A DNA stretch of 9,415 bases from Lentisphaeria bacterium (lineage in GTDB: Bacteria; Verrucomicrobiota; Lentisphaeria; Victivallales; UBA1829). The notes under the pieces were generated by a model, which saw nothing but the letters and a program-made list of their open reading frames with translations, did no database searches and was not told the DNA's origin. Each line of letters begins with the position of its first letter. Positions within the stretch are counted from its first letter, which is position 1. Made by a program: the position numbers and the translations under genes. Shown here in pieces: positions 7,028 to 9,415 of the stretch. The stretch is taken from contig JAFYBD010000306.1 of NCBI GenBank assembly GCA_017540385.1, positions 1 to 9,415 on the forward strand. The letters run 5' to 3'.

Positions 7028-7203
7028 CACATACTGTTTTTTTCAAGCCGTTTTCCTGCTTTTTACCTGTTTGACTTTGGGGGGAACGGTGCTATATTTC
7101 TTTCTGCCGGAGTAATATCACAACCTGAATTTTTCCCGAAGAACGTGAAGGAGAATGTCCGGCAATGACTGGAACCTTTTTCAGGCTGACTTGACTACAG
7201 ACA
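7028..7203 (+). other. Intergenic region between nuclease and esterase genes
   Basis: It holds a T7 run (7037-7043) without a clear hairpin before it, a promoter (7071-7098), an SD-like GAAGGAG (7147-7153) and two very short frames. No other structure stood out. Confidence 0.5.
7071..7098 (+). promoter_or_regulatory. Sigma-70-type promoter for the esterase gene
   Basis: TTGACT (7071-7076), a 16-base spacer and TATATT (7093-7098). Transcription would start near 7105, leaving a leader of about 100 bases before ATG 7204. The hexamers are close to consensus and the -10 matches that of the promoter at 5948. Confidence 0.6.
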
Positions 7204-7229
7204 ATGAAACGATTATTGACATTCGATGA
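7155..7229 (+). CDS. Possible 24-codon upstream frame overlapping the esterase start, doubtful
   Basis: ATG 7155 opens 24 codons ending at TGA 7227-7229, overlapping the esterase frame by 26 bases. The SD-like GAAGGAG (7147-7153) is the only one in the region but is almost touching this ATG, closer than usual. It fits ATG 7165 better (about 11 bases), which gives only nine codons (MTGTFFRLT). Either could couple translation to the esterase gene. No family is recognised. Confidence 0.2.
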   Translation: MSGNDWNLFQADLTTDNETIIDIR

Positions 7230-9183
7230 CTTCATGGTCGCCCTCATCGCCGCGCTTGGCTATGGATTGGGCGCCGAGGTCCCGAAACTTCTGGAATGGC
7301 ACCCGTGGCTGTGCGTGGGGCTGAGCATGGTCGCGGGAAACGTGCTGGACATGCTTGTGAGAGTGCTGGTCTTCAGTGAAGCCGTGCAGAGAAAAAAGAT
7401 GTACAGCGTCATGATCTTTGCCTCATTCATTCTCGTCTTCCTGGGGATCCAGTGTTTTCTCTCCTTCTGGCTGGACGTGTCCCTGCTCGATTATCTGGTG
7501 GAACAGTATCAGTATGCGCTCGGCCTTCCTCTTCTGGGCCTGGCCGCCAGCCGCCTCATACGATGGTACTTCGTCCGGAAGGTCCGCAAGCGCTACGGAG
7601 ACGGGAGCAAAGGCTTCGTATTCGACGCGCCGGACCGTGCCTTCCTCGATGAACTGAACAAGCAGAACCGGCCCGTTCGGGGGGAATACGACGCCGCTTA
7701 TGCAGTCAGGACGAAAACCGGCGCCTATGTCGGGTTCAAGCAGAAAAAGGCGGTTTACTACCTCGGCATCCCATACGCGAAACCGCCCGTCGGCGAACTC
7801 AGATGGAAAGCCCCCGAACCGCTTCCCGAATCGGACGCCGTATTCGAGGCAAAACACTTCGGCGCTTCCGCGATCCAGGTGGAGCATGAGGGCTCGATCC
7901 TGAAATATCACCGGCAGAGCGAAGACTGCCTCACGCTGAACATCTGCGTCGGACGCGGCAATACGCAGGAGAAGAAGCCGGTCATCGTGCTGTTCCACCC
8001 CGGCGATTTCTCCTTCGGCGGCACGATCGACCCGCTGATGGATGTGGAGCGTTTCATCAACGGGCATCCCGATTTTGTCTTCGTGAGCTTCAATTACCGT
8101 CTCGGCATCTTCGGCTTCATCGATTTCTCGGAGATCCCCGGCGGAGAGTCCTGCCCGGACACCCTGAACCTCGGGCTGCTCGACCAGATCGCCGCACTGA
8201 AATGGATCAAAGAGAACATCGCCTCGTTCGGAGGGGATCCGGACAGGATCACCGCGATGGGATTCGAATCGGGGGCGTGCTCCATCAGCCTGCTTGCGGC
8301 CTGCGAACAGGCCAAGGGGCTGTTCCGGAAAGCATTCGTGTTTTTCGGCAGTCCCGAATCCGCGAACGTGACCCCGGATGCGTCCAGAGCCCTGGCAAAG
8401 GACCTCATGAAAGAAACTTCCACGACTACGATGGAAGAGCTGCGGCGGCTCCCGGCGGAACACCTGAAGAAAGCGGCGCAGAAACTCTGGCAGAACGTGA
8501 TCGCGCCGACCTGCGACGGGAAACTGATCCCCTCGGACGTGTACGAGACCTATCGGAGCGGAGCCGCCGCGTGCAGCGAATTCATCTTCGGAATCCCGAG
8601 CGATGAACGGCAAATCTACAAATCGTTTATCGGCGCGAAAAAATACGAGGACTTCATCCTCGGACGGGTGGACGAAATCATATCCTGCCTCGACGCCGAT
8701 ACCGCGAATGCCATAAACGCCTACATCAGGGACCAAATGGCGACGATGCCGGAAATCGAAGCGAAGGCGAAGCTGTTTGAGCAATGGGCAGCCCTGTGCA
8801 TTTATTTCGGCGCAAAAGAATTGTCGATCGGCGGAGGCGACGTGCATCTGCTTTTCTGGAATCGCAAACCCCTGCTCAAAAAACTTGGGGCGGGCACGGT
8901 CGATGTGGCGGCGTCTTTTTTGGGGAATCTCGATGCGTCGCTGATGTACGGAAATGTGATGAATTTCGATTTGTCCGATATGCTTCAGCTGCTTTTGAAG
9001 AAATTCGTCAAAGGCGACAGGCTGCAGCTCTACAAAAACGAGATCAAAGGATTCAAAGCCATCGATTGGACCGAGTTTCCGCAAGCGCTTGTTGTTTCGG
9101 ACAAGGGGATTCATTGCGGCCCCGTCGAAGACAAGCTGACGGAGATCAGAAGCCTGCTGGACTTTATGAATTCGCAGGTTTGA
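7204..9183 (+). CDS. Membrane-anchored type-B carboxylesterase-like protein, catalytic His apparently replaced
   Basis: 659 residues. Four hydrophobic segments (about 10-27, 34-57, 66-88, 104-123) come first. Positive ends (MKR, QRKK, RKVRKR) predict both termini and the following domain on the cytoplasmic side. From about residue 160 the type-B carboxylesterase fold is clear: YLGIPYAKPPVGELRWKAPEP (186-206), EDCLTLNI (240-247), FNYRLGIFGF (296-305), NLGLLDQIAALKWI (322-335) and nucleophile motif GFESGA with Ser356. Acid residue Glu468 lies in PSDE. The oxyanion-hole motif, normally HGGGF, reads HPGDF (265-269). The usual GAxHxxELPYVFGN aligns with GAGTVDVAASFLGN (562-575), placing Thr565 at the catalytic His. 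So it is an esterase-fold protein of uncertain activity. ATG 7204 lacks a good SD; ATG 7234 (codon 11) is an alternative that keeps the membrane segments. Confidence 0.85.
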   Translation: MKRLLTFDDFMVALIAALGYGLGAEVPKLLEWHPWLCVGLSMVAGNVLDMLVRVLVFSEAVQRKKMYSVMIFASFILVFLGIQCFLSFWLDVSLLDYLVEQYQYALGLPLLGLAASRLIRWYFVRKVRKRYGDGSKGFVFDAPDRAFLDELNKQNRPVRGEYDAAYAVRTKTGAYVGFKQKKAVYYLGIPYAKPPVGELRWKAPEPLPESDAVFEAKHFGASAIQVEHEGSILKYHRQSEDCLTLNICVGRGNTQEKKPVIVLFHPGDFSFGGTIDPLMDVERFINGHPDFVFVSFNYRLGIFGFIDFSEIPGGESCPDTLNLGLLDQIAALKWIKENIASFGGDPDRITAMGFESGACSISLLAACEQAKGLFRKAFVFFGSPESANVTPDASRALAKDLMKETSTTTMEELRRLPAEHLKKAAQKLWQNVIAPTCDGKLIPSDVYETYRSGAAACSEFIFGIPSDERQIYKSFIGAKKYEDFILGRVDEIISCLDADTANAINAYIRDQMATMPEIEAKAKLFEQWAALCIYFGAKELSIGGGDVHLLFWNRKPLLKKLGAGTVDVAASFLGNLDASLMYGNVMNFDLSDMLQLLLKKFVKGDRLQLYKNEIKGFKAIDWTEFPQALVVSDKGIHCGPVEDKLTEIRSLLDFMNSQV

Positions 9184-9243
9184 TCTCGGTTCCATGGAAT
9201 ACTATTCTGGTCCACTATAACTCAACAACGGAGAAACGCTGAC
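9184..9243 (+). promoter_or_regulatory. Short spacer with SD for the last gene and a small palindrome
   Basis: GGAG (9230-9233) lies 10 bases before ATG 9244 and serves as its SD. TTCCATGGAA (9190-9199) is a perfect 10-base palindrome just after the esterase stop. No convincing promoter or terminator is visible, so the two genes may be co-transcribed. Confidence 0.4.
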
Positions 9244-9415
9244 ATGAACAATCCCGCGGAAGACTCAATCAGGATCGCAAGAGCGTATATGGATTCTCTG
9301 CAGGTGGAAAGCCGTCTGCTCGGTGCGGAGGAACCGTCATCGACATTCGAATTCCTGGGGGAAACGTTTTCCACCCCCATCATGACCGCCGCGCTTAGCC
9401 ACATCGACCTGAAGG
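9244..9415 (+). CDS. Probable FMN-dependent alpha-hydroxy-acid dehydrogenase, N-terminal part (partial)
   Basis: The first 57 codons plus one base are visible and the gene runs off the window. The translation has a helix (IRIARAYMDSLQVESRLL, 9-26) and then FEFLGETFSTPIMTAALSHI (35-54). A short beta element followed by TP(V/I)MTAA is the N-terminal start of the TIM barrel in the lactate oxidase / glycolate oxidase / isopentenyl-diphosphate isomerase type 2 group, where this part helps bind FMN. The catalytic Tyr, Arg and His of the family lie outside the window, so the substrate cannot be judged. ATG 9244 has a GGAG 10 bases upstream. It lies 60 bases after the esterase and probably shares its transcript. 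The family call rests on one short motif region. Confidence 0.55.
   Translation, partial: MNNPAEDSIRIARAYMDSLQVESRLLGAEEPSSTFEFLGETFSTPIMTAALSHIDLK

Noticed and set aside
7028..7050. Terminator after the nuclease gene at the T7 run
   Set aside because: No stable hairpin could be found directly before the T run.
7423..9195. A 590-codon minus-strand frame antisense to the esterase gene
   Set aside because: The sense strand encodes clear carboxylesterase motifs; the antisense product has none.

Overview
The window reads as chromosomal DNA from a GC-rich bacterium. Every clear gene is on the + strand, and promoter-like sites follow the ordinary sigma-70 pattern (TTGAAA-N17-TATATT, TTGACT-N16-TATATT, extended -10 TGATATAAT). 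No taxonomic marker gene is present. The full RecBCD set plus a secreted lipoprotein nuclease suggests a Gram-negative-type cell. A Verrucomicrobiota/Lentisphaerota-type organism would fit, but that is a guess.

Left part (1-5764): the 3' end of recC, then complete recB and recD, packed as a translationally coupled operon. recC and recB overlap in an ATGA, and recD starts 2 bases after the recB stop behind a strong Shine-Dalgarno (SD) sequence. Together they encode the RecBCD helicase-nuclease, which processes double-strand DNA ends for recombination and degrades linear foreign DNA. The nuclease residues of RecB and all helicase motifs of RecD are intact. RecB motif V is unusual.

Middle (5765-7027): an AT-richer intergenic region of almost 500 bases leads into a gene for a lipoprotein-type DNA/RNA non-specific endonuclease (DRGH family). 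The region between its promoter and its start codon is the most striking part of the window. It can fold into a long interrupted hairpin, a competing intrinsic terminator, and a competing helix that buries the nuclease ribosome-binding site. This is the layout of an RNA switch or attenuator; a 6S-like free small RNA is the main alternative.

Right part (7028-9415): a promoter region, then a 659-residue protein joining a four-helix membrane module to a type-B carboxylesterase domain. The esterase keeps its Ser and Glu, but a Thr stands where the catalytic His is expected and the oxyanion-hole motif is altered. The window ends in the first 57 codons of a probable FMN-dependent alpha-hydroxy-acid dehydrogenase, about 60 bases downstream and possibly co-transcribed. 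No mobile element, CRISPR array, tRNA or rRNA was found.
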